From NCBI GenBank assembly GCA_017958935.1, contig JAGDBR010000202.1:1-5601 (forward strand): 5,601 nucleotides of DNA, written 5' to 3'. Numbering within the stretch: the stretch's first letter is position 1; each line of letters opens with the position of its first letter. This DNA is from Lachnospiraceae bacterium. GTDB lineage: Bacteria > Bacillota_A > Clostridia > Lachnospirales > Lachnospiraceae. Of the stretch, positions 1 through 5,601 are shown in pieces. The notes under the pieces are model-generated. The model was not told the DNA's origin, did no database searches, and was given only the letters and a program-made list of their open reading frames with translations. The position numbers were made by a program, and so were the translations under genes.

Positions 1-1205
1 ACAAGTTCGTGGCCGGCTTCATCGGCACGCCGCAGATGAACTTCTTCGACGTGAAGCTGAAGAGAGAAGGCAGCATCGTGGACGTGCTCTTCGGGAACGG
101 CGGCATGGTCACCGTACCGTACGAGAACGTCTCGAAGATCCACAGCCATTACCTGAACGGCAACGTTCCGGTGATCTTCGGCATCCGTCCGGAGCACATC
201 GCCCTGAACAAGGAAGGCCACGGCCTGAAGTTTGTCGTCACGAACGTTGAGCGCCTCGGCAACGAGACCATCATCCACGGCAAGCTCGGCGATCATCTGG
301 GCGAGTTCACGATGAAGGACGAAGGCAACAACATCGTCGTCAAGGTCATCGACCGGGACGACATCGCAGTCGGCGACGTCGTCTTCGCGGAAGCGAACCC
401 GAACAAGGTCCACTTCTTCGACGCGGAGACCGAAGTCACCCTGATGAACAAGATCCCGCCGTACAATACGGTGGACGCTGTCGTGCGCGGCGGCAGGATG
501 GAAGTGCTCGGCGGAAACGTCGCGCTGCCGCCGGTCTTCGCGGCCGCAGCCAAGGGCGCCGGAGCGCTGGAACTCAGCGTGCCGCCGCAGGCGATCGTCC
601 CCGGGACCGACTTCACGCTTCCGGTCGCCAGGATCGAAAAGGCCGACGACAAGCGCCTTGCGTATCTGGCGAACGGCGACAGCTACATCTTCGCCCTGGT
701 CGGCGAGGACGTGCAGGAGGGCGATGCCTACCGCTTCAGCTTCCTGAACGAGAAGGTCAACGTGTCCGTGAACGGTGCGGAAGTCCTGAAGGCCGTCGGC
801 GACGAAGAGTCTCTGAACGGCTCGTTCTCGAAGACCGAGGTCAAGGAGAACGGCGACCGCGTGCTGCACTTCTTCTACAACATCGGCGGATATACGCTGG
901 AAGCCGCGCCGGAGCAGGGCTACAAGATCAACTCGATCGACGGCGACAGCTGCTACAAGAACACCTACCGGTACGCTGTGGACCGCGGAAACATCCGCAC
1001 GGCGGAAGCGAACGAGCCGGGTCTCGACTGCACCGTGAAGGAGCTGCTCGACTACGGCAACATCCGTTTCGCGAAGGTCGAAGCGGACGGCCAGGAGATC
1101 CTGATCAAGGTCGGTCCGGCGTTTGCCGGAAACAAGGTCCGGGTGGCCTTCGACAGCAAGGACGTCTCGGTCTATTCGACGGCGATCGACATGAAGCTCT
1201 GCTGA
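1..1205 (+). CDS. malK: Maltose-type sugar ABC transporter ATPase (MalK/MsmX family), C-terminal part, with an unusually long tail
   Basis: The 5' end lies outside the window; the frame is open from base 3 and stops with TGA at 1203-1205. The first readable residues, KFVAGFIGTPQMNFF, are the well-known junction where MalK/MsmX/UgpC ATPases pass from the nucleotide-binding domain into the C-terminal MOBE/TOBE regulatory domain. The Walker A, signature and Walker B motifs are therefore upstream and unseen. The canonical regulatory domain follows, with FGIRPEHI at about 177-200, an OB-fold strand region to about 400, and KVHFFDAETE at 405-434, where ordinary family members end. Here the protein runs on for about 254 more residues (441-1202) that look like two more diverged copies of the same domain. 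By family knowledge the protein hydrolyses ATP on the cytoplasmic face and powers the MalF/MalG channel. Its place upstream of malE, malF and malG suggests a dedicated ATPase. The family is secure; the exact name (malK, msmX or ugpC) is by context. Confidence 0.9.
   Translation, partial: KFVAGFIGTPQMNFFDVKLKREGSIVDVLFGNGGMVTVPYENVSKIHSHYLNGNVPVIFGIRPEHIALNKEGHGLKFVVTNVERLGNETIIHGKLGDHLGEFTMKDEGNNIVVKVIDRDDIAVGDVVFAEANPNKVHFFDAETEVTLMNKIPPYNTVDAVVRGGRMEVLGGNVALPPVFAAAAKGAGALELSVPPQAIVPGTDFTLPVARIEKADDKRLAYLANGDSYIFALVGEDVQEGDAYRFSFLNEKVNVSVNGAEVLKAVGDEESLNGSFSKTEVKENGDRVLHFFYNIGGYTLEAAPEQGYKINSIDGDSCYKNTYRYAVDRGNIRTAEANEPGLDCTVKELLDYGNIRFAKVEADGQEILIKVGPAFAGNKVRVAFDSKDVSVYSTAIDMKLC
441..1202 (+). 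other. C-terminal extension of the ATPase: two additional MOBE/TOBE-like domains
   Basis: This segment encodes the residues beyond the usual MalK end. The first extra unit, about 468-770, repeats the layout of the canonical domain. A V-x-V strand with GGRMEVLGGNVALP matches the usual early strands, LELSVPPQAI (about 567-596) stands where FGIRPEHI stands in copy one, LPVARIEKADDKRLAYLANG (618-677) matches the FVVTNVERLGNETIIHGKLG strands, and EGDAYRFSFLNEKVNVS (about 717-767) matches VGDVVFAEANPNKVHFF. The second extra unit, about 810-1180, is more diverged. It has an IGGYTLE strand, then VKELLDYGNIRFAKVEADGQ (1035-1094) and GNKVRVAFDSKDVSVYS (about 1128-1178), which echo the same C-terminal strands. 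The alignment was made by eye, so the domain borders are approximate; the first extra copy is more convincing than the second. Confidence 0.6.
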
Positions 1206-1206
1206 C

Positions 1207-1854
1207 ATGAGAGCGGAAGTCCGGGGCACACAGATCGACATCGAGCCGAATTCCAGGCCTTATCTGCTGAAAAGGCTGTTGGCGGACGGCTTTGACACAG
1301 TCCTGATCTTCGTGCTGTTCATGGTGCTCACGGCGCTGATCCTGAAGACGCCGCTCGCGGCGGTCTATCAGGCCCATCAGGACAGGGCGGACACGATCCT
1401 GAAGGAAACGGCGGAAGCCTTGGGGAACGACAAGGAAGCGGTCACCAAGGCGCTGAACGGGAACGACGAGTACCGGAACGAGGTGTTCGCGGCGAATCTG
1501 CACAGCTACCTGCTGAAAGCGGCGGCGTGCCTCATTGCCGAAGCGCTCTTCCTGCTCGTGATCCCGTTCCTGAACCGGGACCGGTCGACGGCCGGGAAGC
1601 TGCTGACGGGCATCATGCCGTTCAGCGAGACGCGGCAGAGCCGGATCGCCTGGTACCAGGTGCTGTACAGGTTCCTGTTCGTGTTCCTGATCGACAGCCT
1701 GGCGCTGTACCTGATCACGGGGATCCTGACGTTCCTGCTGGTGCCGGTGCTGCGGCTGACGGAGCTTCTGATGAGCAGAAAGCACAAGACGCTGTGCGAC
1801 CTGATCACAGGCGTGCTGATCATCGAAAAATTGTCATATGACGGAATCAATTAG
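1207..1854 (+). CDS. RDD family integral membrane protein, function unknown
   Basis: Encodes 215 residues. The RDD family is named for a conserved Arg and two Asp in or next to the first membrane helix; here they are Arg23, Asp27 and Asp30 in KRLLADGFD, just before helix 1 (about 31-48). Other family marks are STAGKLLTGI (about 127-136), like the usual T-x-GK-x-LLG loop, and HKTLCDLITGVLII (193-206), like the usual R-x-LHD-x-IAGT-x-V ending. Helix 2 is about 102-122 and a long hydrophobic stretch at 153-186 holds one or two more. Residues 50-98, between helices 1 and 2, form a charged, probably helical loop. The start is ATG 1 base after the ATPase stop, with no clear Shine-Dalgarno sequence before it, so translation is probably coupled to the upstream gene. 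The biochemical role of RDD proteins is mostly unknown; some are proposed to act in ion or solute transport. A link to the sugar importer is inferred only from gene order. Confidence 0.85.
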   Translation: MRAEVRGTQIDIEPNSRPYLLKRLLADGFDTVLIFVLFMVLTALILKTPLAAVYQAHQDRADTILKETAEALGNDKEAVTKALNGNDEYRNEVFAANLHSYLLKAAACLIAEALFLLVIPFLNRDRSTAGKLLTGIMPFSETRQSRIAWYQVLYRFLFVFLIDSLALYLITGILTFLLVPVLRLTELLMSRKHKTLCDLITGVLIIEKLSYDGIN

Positions 1855-1859
1855 TTCCA

Positions 1860-1865
1860 GGGAGG
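1860..1865 (+). promoter_or_regulatory. Ribosome binding site of the binding-protein gene
   Basis: GGGAGG lies 8 bases before the ATG at 1874. It decides the start: the frame is open from an earlier ATG at 1838, but that ATG lies inside the RDD gene, has no Shine-Dalgarno sequence, and would put 12 charged or polar residues before the signal peptide. Confidence 0.9.
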
Positions 1866-1873
1866 ATAAAAGA

Positions 1874-3346
1874 ATGAAAAAGTTATTTGCGGTCTTAATG
1901 GCGGCGCTTCTCGGCTTAAGCCTGCTCGCGGGCTGCGGCGGCGGCACGACCCCGTCCGGAGAAGCCGGATCCAAGAGCGAATCCCAGCCGGCGGCTGACG
2001 ACGGCCTGATCCGTGTCTGGGTCGGCGAGGAATCCGCCGAGTTCTATCAGAAAGTCTGCAACGAGTACGTCGCGGCGCATCCGGACTTCGGCTACAAGAT
2101 CGAAGTCAAGGGCATGGACACCGGCTCCATCGCCGGCACGATCACGACAGACCCGTCCGCGGCGGCCGACATCTACACGGTCGCGCACGACAACGTCGGT
2201 AAGCTGGCTTCCACGCAGTGCGCGAAGCCGATCACCGATCAGGCCCTGATCGACCAGATCCTGGCGGACAATCCGAAGTCGTTCCAGAACGTCATCTATT
2301 CGACGCTGAACGGCAAGGAATATCTGTACGCCGTCCCGTACATCTCACAGGCCCTGTTCCTGTATTACAACAAGGCGCTTGTCACCGATGAGCAGGCGAA
2401 GACCTTCGAAGGCCTTCAGGAAGCTGCCAAGGCGGCCGGCACGAAGGCGATCACCGTTACCGGCGACGACGGCTTCAACATGTCGTTCGCACTGCTTGCG
2501 ACGAAAGCAAACGATCACAGCACGACGGTGAAGATCTACACGGGCGCCGAATCCGTTTCCGGCGGCTCGAAGGGCGAGAGCAACTGCCAGGGCGACGACA
2601 CCGTCGCGATCTTCCGGTGGCTGCAGGCGTTCGCGGCCGACGCGAACGGCTTCAAGTGGGCTTCCCCGGACGGCTGGGACGCCGACCTTGACAAGGACAA
2701 CAAGGGCGTGCTTGCCGTGATCGGCGGCGCATGGCATTACAACACCGCGAAGGCGGCACTGGGCGAGACGAACCTCGGCATCGCGATGATCCCGACGTTC
2801 AAGCTGACCCCGGCTTCCGTCGAAGGCCTGTCGGGCGTTTCCGCGGGCGACGAGTACCGCGGCGGCACGTTCGCGGACTGCAAGTGCTTCATGATCAACG
2901 CGACGAGCGCGGCTTCCAAGTACGCGAAGGAGCAGGAGCTCATCAAGCACCTGTCCAGCAAGGAAGTGCAGAACGCTTCCTACCTGGAAGTCCTGAACGT
3001 CCCGGCTTACGTCGGCGCGGCGGATTACATCAAGTCCTGCTACGACGAAGGCAAGGTCACGGAAAGCCAGTACAACCTGGCGGCGATGCAGGTCTCGATG
3101 GCGGAGTGGGGCATCCCGCAGCCGTTCATCACCGGCACGCTGAACACCTATTATTACTCGAAGAACGCGCCGGCGATCTTCCGCGCGATCATTGACCAGA
3201 ACAAGTATCCGACGACCGGCGATACGATCCTCGAAGAGACCGTCTCCGTCGCGGGCATCCGGAAAGCCCTGTACATGATCGAGTATATCTGGATGCACGG
3301 CCAGGCGCCGAAGGAATTCCCGGCATCGTATCCGACGAAGGCATGA
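1874..3346 (+). CDS. malE: Extracellular sugar-binding lipoprotein of the maltose ABC importer (MalE-like, solute-binding family 1)
   Basis: Encodes 490 residues. MKK, a hydrophobic core and a lipobox LAGC (Cys21) form a lipoprotein signal peptide, so the mature protein is lipid-anchored outside the membrane. A Gly/Ser-rich linker follows to about 43. Family marks are the first strand IRVWVGEESAEFY (46-58), ADIYTVAHDNVGKL (98-111) like the MalE hinge segment, YAVPYISQALFLYYNKALV (152-170), GGAWHYNTAK (284-293) with a Trp where the family stacks sugar rings, INATSAASKYAKEQELIKHL (341-360) followed by SSKEVQ, and AEWGIPQPF (410-418). It should bind an oligosaccharide, probably a maltodextrin given the MalF type next to it, and pass it to MalF/MalG. 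It is longer than the roughly 400-430 residues usual for the family, partly through a Gly/Ser-rich insert near 215-242 and a C-terminal tail. The mature part has six cysteines besides the lipid-modified one. The sugar cannot be settled from sequence. Confidence 0.93.
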   Translation: MKKLFAVLMAALLGLSLLAGCGGGTTPSGEAGSKSESQPAADDGLIRVWVGEESAEFYQKVCNEYVAAHPDFGYKIEVKGMDTGSIAGTITTDPSAAADIYTVAHDNVGKLASTQCAKPITDQALIDQILADNPKSFQNVIYSTLNGKEYLYAVPYISQALFLYYNKALVTDEQAKTFEGLQEAAKAAGTKAITVTGDDGFNMSFALLATKANDHSTTVKIYTGAESVSGGSKGESNCQGDDTVAIFRWLQAFAADANGFKWASPDGWDADLDKDNKGVLAVIGGAWHYNTAKAALGETNLGIAMIPTFKLTPASVEGLSGVSAGDEYRGGTFADCKCFMINATSAASKYAKEQELIKHLSSKEVQNASYLEVLNVPAYVGAADYIKSCYDEGKVTESQYNLAAMQVSMAEWGIPQPFITGTLNTYYYSKNAPAIFRAIIDQNKYPTTGDTILEETVSVAGIRKALYMIEYIWMHGQAPKEFPASYPTKA

Positions 3347-3390
3347 CGAAAGGACCGTTTTGATTCCTGAACATTATTTGGAGGGATAAC
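3347..3390 (+). promoter_or_regulatory. malE-malF spacer with malF ribosome binding site
   Basis: This 44-base spacer is the longest gap in the window. It is more AT-rich than the genes and carries GGAGGG at 3380-3385, 5 bases before the malF ATG. I find no hairpin with a T-run, no convincing -35/-10 pair and no good CcpA-type palindrome, so it reads as an internal operon spacer. RNA processing here, which often raises binding-protein levels over permease levels in such operons, cannot be judged by eye. Confidence 0.75.
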
Positions 3391-4851
3391 ATGGCTTCCA
3401 CAACAAAAGCAGCCCTGAAAAATAAAAAGAATCAAGTGACCTTTTTCGAGAAGCTCGGCAAGGCGTTTTCCGATTTCGGAAAGCGCTTCGTCGACGGATC
3501 GCTGGGAACCAAGCTTTCGCATTTTATTTTCGGGGCAGGCAACATCTATCACAAACAGTATATCAAGGGCCTGCTTTTCCTGCTGCTGCAGGTGGGCATC
3601 CTCGCGCTGATGATATTCTGCCCGTCCATCAACGGAACGCCGTACGGCTGGAAGGCGCTGGTCAACCTGAATCTGAAGAACGTCTCGGAGGGCGGTGATT
3701 TCGATCCCGCGACCGGTTCGTTCACGGTCGGCTCCGACTGCAAGCTGATGGTGCTGTTCGGCTTCGTCACGATCGCGATGATCGTGATCTACTTCCTGAT
3801 CTGGAACATGAACATCGCCTCGTCCTACAAGGCGGACATGGACAAGAAGGTCGGCAAGAAGCCCACGACTTTCAGAGAGGATCTGAGAGAGCTGCTTGAC
3901 GGCAAGTTCCACGTGCTGATGCTGACGCCGACCTGCATCGCGGCGGCGGTCTTCACGGTCCTGCCGACGATCTTCATGATCGCGCTCGCGTTCACGACCT
4001 ACAGCACACCGGACATGAACGACCTCGGCACGAACCTGTTCCACTGGAACGGCCTCCAGAACTTCCGCGCGGTCTTCACCGGCGAAGGCTCGCTCGGTTT
4101 CGAGATCAAGAACCGCTTCCTGCCGGTCCTCGGCTGGACGTTCGTCTGGGCGATCTTCGCGACGCTGACCTGCTATTTCGGCGGCATCGTCCTGGCGCTC
4201 CTGATCAACAAGAAGGGCCTGAAGGGCAAGAAGATCTTCAGAACGGTCTTCATCTTCACGATCGCCGTTCCGCAGTTCATTTCGCTGCTGGCCGTCCGTA
4301 ACCTCCTGGGCGAATACGGCCCGGTCAACCAGACGCTGAAGGATCTCGGCTGGATCACCGAATCGATCGGCTTCCTGGGCCTGCGGCCATCCGACAGTGA
4401 GCGGCTGGCCAAAGTCATGGTCATCATCATCAACATGTGGGTAGGCATCCCGTACACGATGCTGATGACTTCGGGCATCCTGATGAACATCCCGGCAGAC
4501 CTGTACGAGGCGGCCCGCGTCGACGGCGCTTCCACGCTGAAGATGTTCGCCAAGATCACACTGCCGTACGTCATCTTCATCACGACGCCGTACCTGATCT
4601 CCAGCTTCATCGGGAACATCAACTCGTTCAACACGATCTTCCTGCTGACGGGCGGCGGACCGACCTACACCGGCTACCAGGCGGGCGGCACAGACCTGCT
4701 GGTCACCTGGCTGTACAAGGTCACGATCGATCAGGGCATGTACAACACGGGTGCTGTCATCGGTATCTTCACCTTCATCATCACCGCGACCATTACGCTG
4801 ATCACGTACCGGCGCAGTAAGGCTTACAATGAGGAGGACACTTTCCAATGA
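3391..4851 (+). CDS. malF: Maltose/maltodextrin ABC transporter permease MalF
   Basis: Encodes 486 residues with about eight predicted membrane helices: roughly 57-78, 119-140, 176-202, 247-273, 283-303, 341-364, 390-412 and 451-473. The EAA loop that docks on the ATPase is visible as E373-A-A-R-V-D-G379, ending in ITLP at 389-392. The segment GGTDLLVTWLYKVT (432-445), after FLLTGGGP, is characteristic of maltose/maltodextrin MalF proteins rather than generic sugar permeases and is the main reason for the name. The N-terminus has a basic, Lys-rich stretch, then KLSHFIFGAGNIYHKQYIKG, the layout of Gram-positive MalF. The loop between helices 1 and 2 (about 79-117) is short, and no domain like the large P2 loop of enterobacterial MalF is present. 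The protein forms the translocation channel with MalG. The start is set by GGAGGG 5 bases upstream. The 3' end overlaps malG by 4 bases. Confidence 0.94.
   Translation: MASTTKAALKNKKNQVTFFEKLGKAFSDFGKRFVDGSLGTKLSHFIFGAGNIYHKQYIKGLLFLLLQVGILALMIFCPSINGTPYGWKALVNLNLKNVSEGGDFDPATGSFTVGSDCKLMVLFGFVTIAMIVIYFLIWNMNIASSYKADMDKKVGKKPTTFREDLRELLDGKFHVLMLTPTCIAAAVFTVLPTIFMIALAFTTYSTPDMNDLGTNLFHWNGLQNFRAVFTGEGSLGFEIKNRFLPVLGWTFVWAIFATLTCYFGGIVLALLINKKGLKGKKIFRTVFIFTIAVPQFISLLAVRNLLGEYGPVNQTLKDLGWITESIGFLGLRPSDSERLAKVMVIIINMWVGIPYTMLMTSGILMNIPADLYEAARVDGASTLKMFAKITLPYVIFITTPYLISSFIGNINSFNTIFLLTGGGPTYTGYQAGGTDLLVTWLYKVTIDQGMYNTGAVIGIFTFIITATITLITYRRSKAYNEEDTFQ
4832..4837 (+). promoter_or_regulatory. Ribosome binding site of malG, inside the end of malF
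   Basis: AGGAGG lies 10 bases before the malG ATG at 4848, within the last codons of malF. Together with the ATGA stop/start overlap it supports coupled translation of the two permease subunits, which are needed in equal amounts. Confidence 0.85.
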
Positions 4852-5601
4852 GTACAACCGGTAACAAGAAAAAGGTCAGAAGCCAGTCCAGGAACCGCAG
4901 GGTCAGCCTGGGCGCCACCTATACGATACTGGTCATTCTCGGGATCATCTGGCTCGTTCCGCTGATCTGGATCGTCCTTTCGGCGTTCCGCTGCGAGTAC
5001 CAGCCGGACGGTACGTTCATTGGCCGTGTCACCAGCAACTTCATTCCGAGGGCCTTCGGCCTGAAAAACTTCAAGGACCTGTTCACGGCGAGCTATTACG
5101 GCGTTCCGCGCGCGTTCCCGAGATGGATGCTGAACACCCTGATCATCGCGGTCATCGACTGCATCATCTCGACGTTCCTTGTCCTGTCGGTCGCTTACTG
5201 CATGTCCAAGCTGAAGTTCAAGCTCCGCAAGGCGTTCATGAACATCACGATGATCATCGGCCTGTTCCCGGGCTTCATGAGCATGATCGCGATCTACTTC
5301 CTGCTGAAGTCGATCGGCCTGACCGGCAACCCGAGTCATCCCGAATACTCCGTGATCGGCCTGATCCTCGCTTACAGCGCGGGCGCCGGCATGGGCTTCC
5401 AGATCGCGAAGGGTTTCTTCGACGTCATCCCGAATGCCCTGGTCGAGTCCGCGAAGCTGGACGGCTGCACGAACTTCAAGATCTTCCGGCAGATCATCCT
5501 GCCGCTCGCGAAGCCGATCATCATCTACCAGGCACTGATGAGCTTCACCGGCCCGTGGATGGACTTCATTTTCGCGAAGGTCATCATCGGCGCGGACAAC
5601 G
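4848..5601 (+). CDS. malG: Maltose/maltodextrin ABC transporter permease MalG, 3' end cut by the window
   Basis: The frame opens at the ATG in ATGA (4848-4851), overlapping the malF stop, and stays open to the window edge; 251 residues are visible. Typical MalG proteins have about 280-300 residues, so roughly 30-50 are missing. The cytoplasmic N-terminus is basic (KKK, RNRR), and helix 1 is about 22-46. Residues 47-92 form an outside loop. Further helices are at about 94-118, 132-153, 168-188 and 218-236. The EAA loop reads E200-S-A-K-L-D-G206, then IFRQIILPLAKP (212-223); the second residue is Ser where Ala is usual, a mild change. SFTGPWMDFIFAKVIIG (232-248) resembles the C-terminal region of maltodextrin MalG/MdxG/MalD permeases. 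The protein pairs with MalF to form the inner channel and one ATPase docking site. The family is secure; the maltose assignment rests on this segment and on the adjacent malF. Confidence 0.92.
   Translation, partial: MSTTGNKKKVRSQSRNRRVSLGATYTILVILGIIWLVPLIWIVLSAFRCEYQPDGTFIGRVTSNFIPRAFGLKNFKDLFTASYYGVPRAFPRWMLNTLIIAVIDCIISTFLVLSVAYCMSKLKFKLRKAFMNITMIIGLFPGFMSMIAIYFLLKSIGLTGNPSHPEYSVIGLILAYSAGAGMGFQIAKGFFDVIPNALVESAKLDGCTNFKIFRQIILPLAKPIIIYQALMSFTGPWMDFIFAKVIIGADN

Noticed and set aside
9..11. GTG as a true start codon of the first gene
   Set aside because: The frame is open to the window edge, and the residues around this codon (KFVAGFIG) are the middle of a MalK-family protein, so the gene begins upstream of the window.
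1105..1785. 226-codon open frame on the minus strand
   Set aside because: It is antisense to the RDD gene, with low-complexity Arg/Gln/His-rich composition and no recognisable motif.
1831..1859. TTGTCA as a possible -35 box for a promoter in front of malE
   Set aside because: No TATAAT-like -10 sequence is found 16-18 bases downstream; the bases there read GTTCCA or similar.
1838..1873. Upstream in-frame ATG as the malE start
   Set aside because: It would overlap the RDD gene, has no Shine-Dalgarno sequence, and would place charged residues before a complete lipoprotein signal peptide that already starts at 1874 behind GGGAGG.
2345..3298. 317-codon open frame on the minus strand
   Set aside because: It is antisense to malE, whose own frame has clear family motifs over the same span; the composition is Arg/Val/Asp-rich shadow sequence.
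3347..3385. Possible terminator or CcpA-type operator in the malE-malF spacer
   Set aside because: There is no stable inverted repeat followed by a T-run, and GAAAGGACCGTTTTGA does not fit the cre consensus well.
3154..4857. 567-codon open frame on the minus strand
   Set aside because: It lies opposite malF and the end of malE, and is extremely rich in Arg, Asp, Gln, Glu and His, as expected for the antisense of GC-rich membrane-protein codons. It has no domain pattern and no ribosome binding site that I can see.
4824..5339. 171-codon open frame on the minus strand
   Set aside because: It is antisense to malG, which is supported by its EAA loop, membrane helices and ribosome binding site.

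Overview
The window holds five consecutive plus-strand genes of a sugar ABC importer operon of the maltose/maltodextrin (MalEFGK) type. In order they are the 3' part of a MalK/MsmX-type ATPase gene (cut by the left edge), a small RDD-family membrane protein gene, a MalE-like lipoprotein gene, a complete malF and a malG cut by the right edge. Coding density is very high. The junctions are a 1-base gap (ATPase/RDD), 19 bases (RDD/malE), 44 bases (malE/malF) and a 4-base ATGA overlap (malF/malG). I see no promoter or terminator between them, so one polycistronic transcript is the simplest reading.

The organism is most likely a GC-rich member of the Bacillota (Firmicutes). The support is a binding protein with a classic Gram-positive-style lipoprotein signal, strong GGAGG-type ribosome binding sites, a MalF of the Gram-positive type with an N-terminal extension and no large extracytoplasmic loop, and GC-rich coding sequence with AT-rich gene starts. 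A gut anaerobe would fit, but a finer placement is a guess.

How the parts work together, by family knowledge: the lipoprotein captures an oligosaccharide outside the membrane, MalF and MalG form the channel, and the ATPase docks on the EAA loops of both permeases and drives import. The RDD protein has no known place in this transporter.

Two things stand out. The ATPase continues about 254 residues past the normal end of MalK, and this extension reads as two further degenerate copies of its C-terminal MOBE/TOBE (OB-fold) regulatory domain, giving three in tandem. An RDD membrane protein gene sits between the ATPase and binding-protein genes, 1 base after the former and 19 bases before the latter. 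Everything else is ordinary for the family. No RNA genes, mobile elements, CRISPR arrays or DNA repeats were seen, and no stretch over 300 bases lacks a gene.
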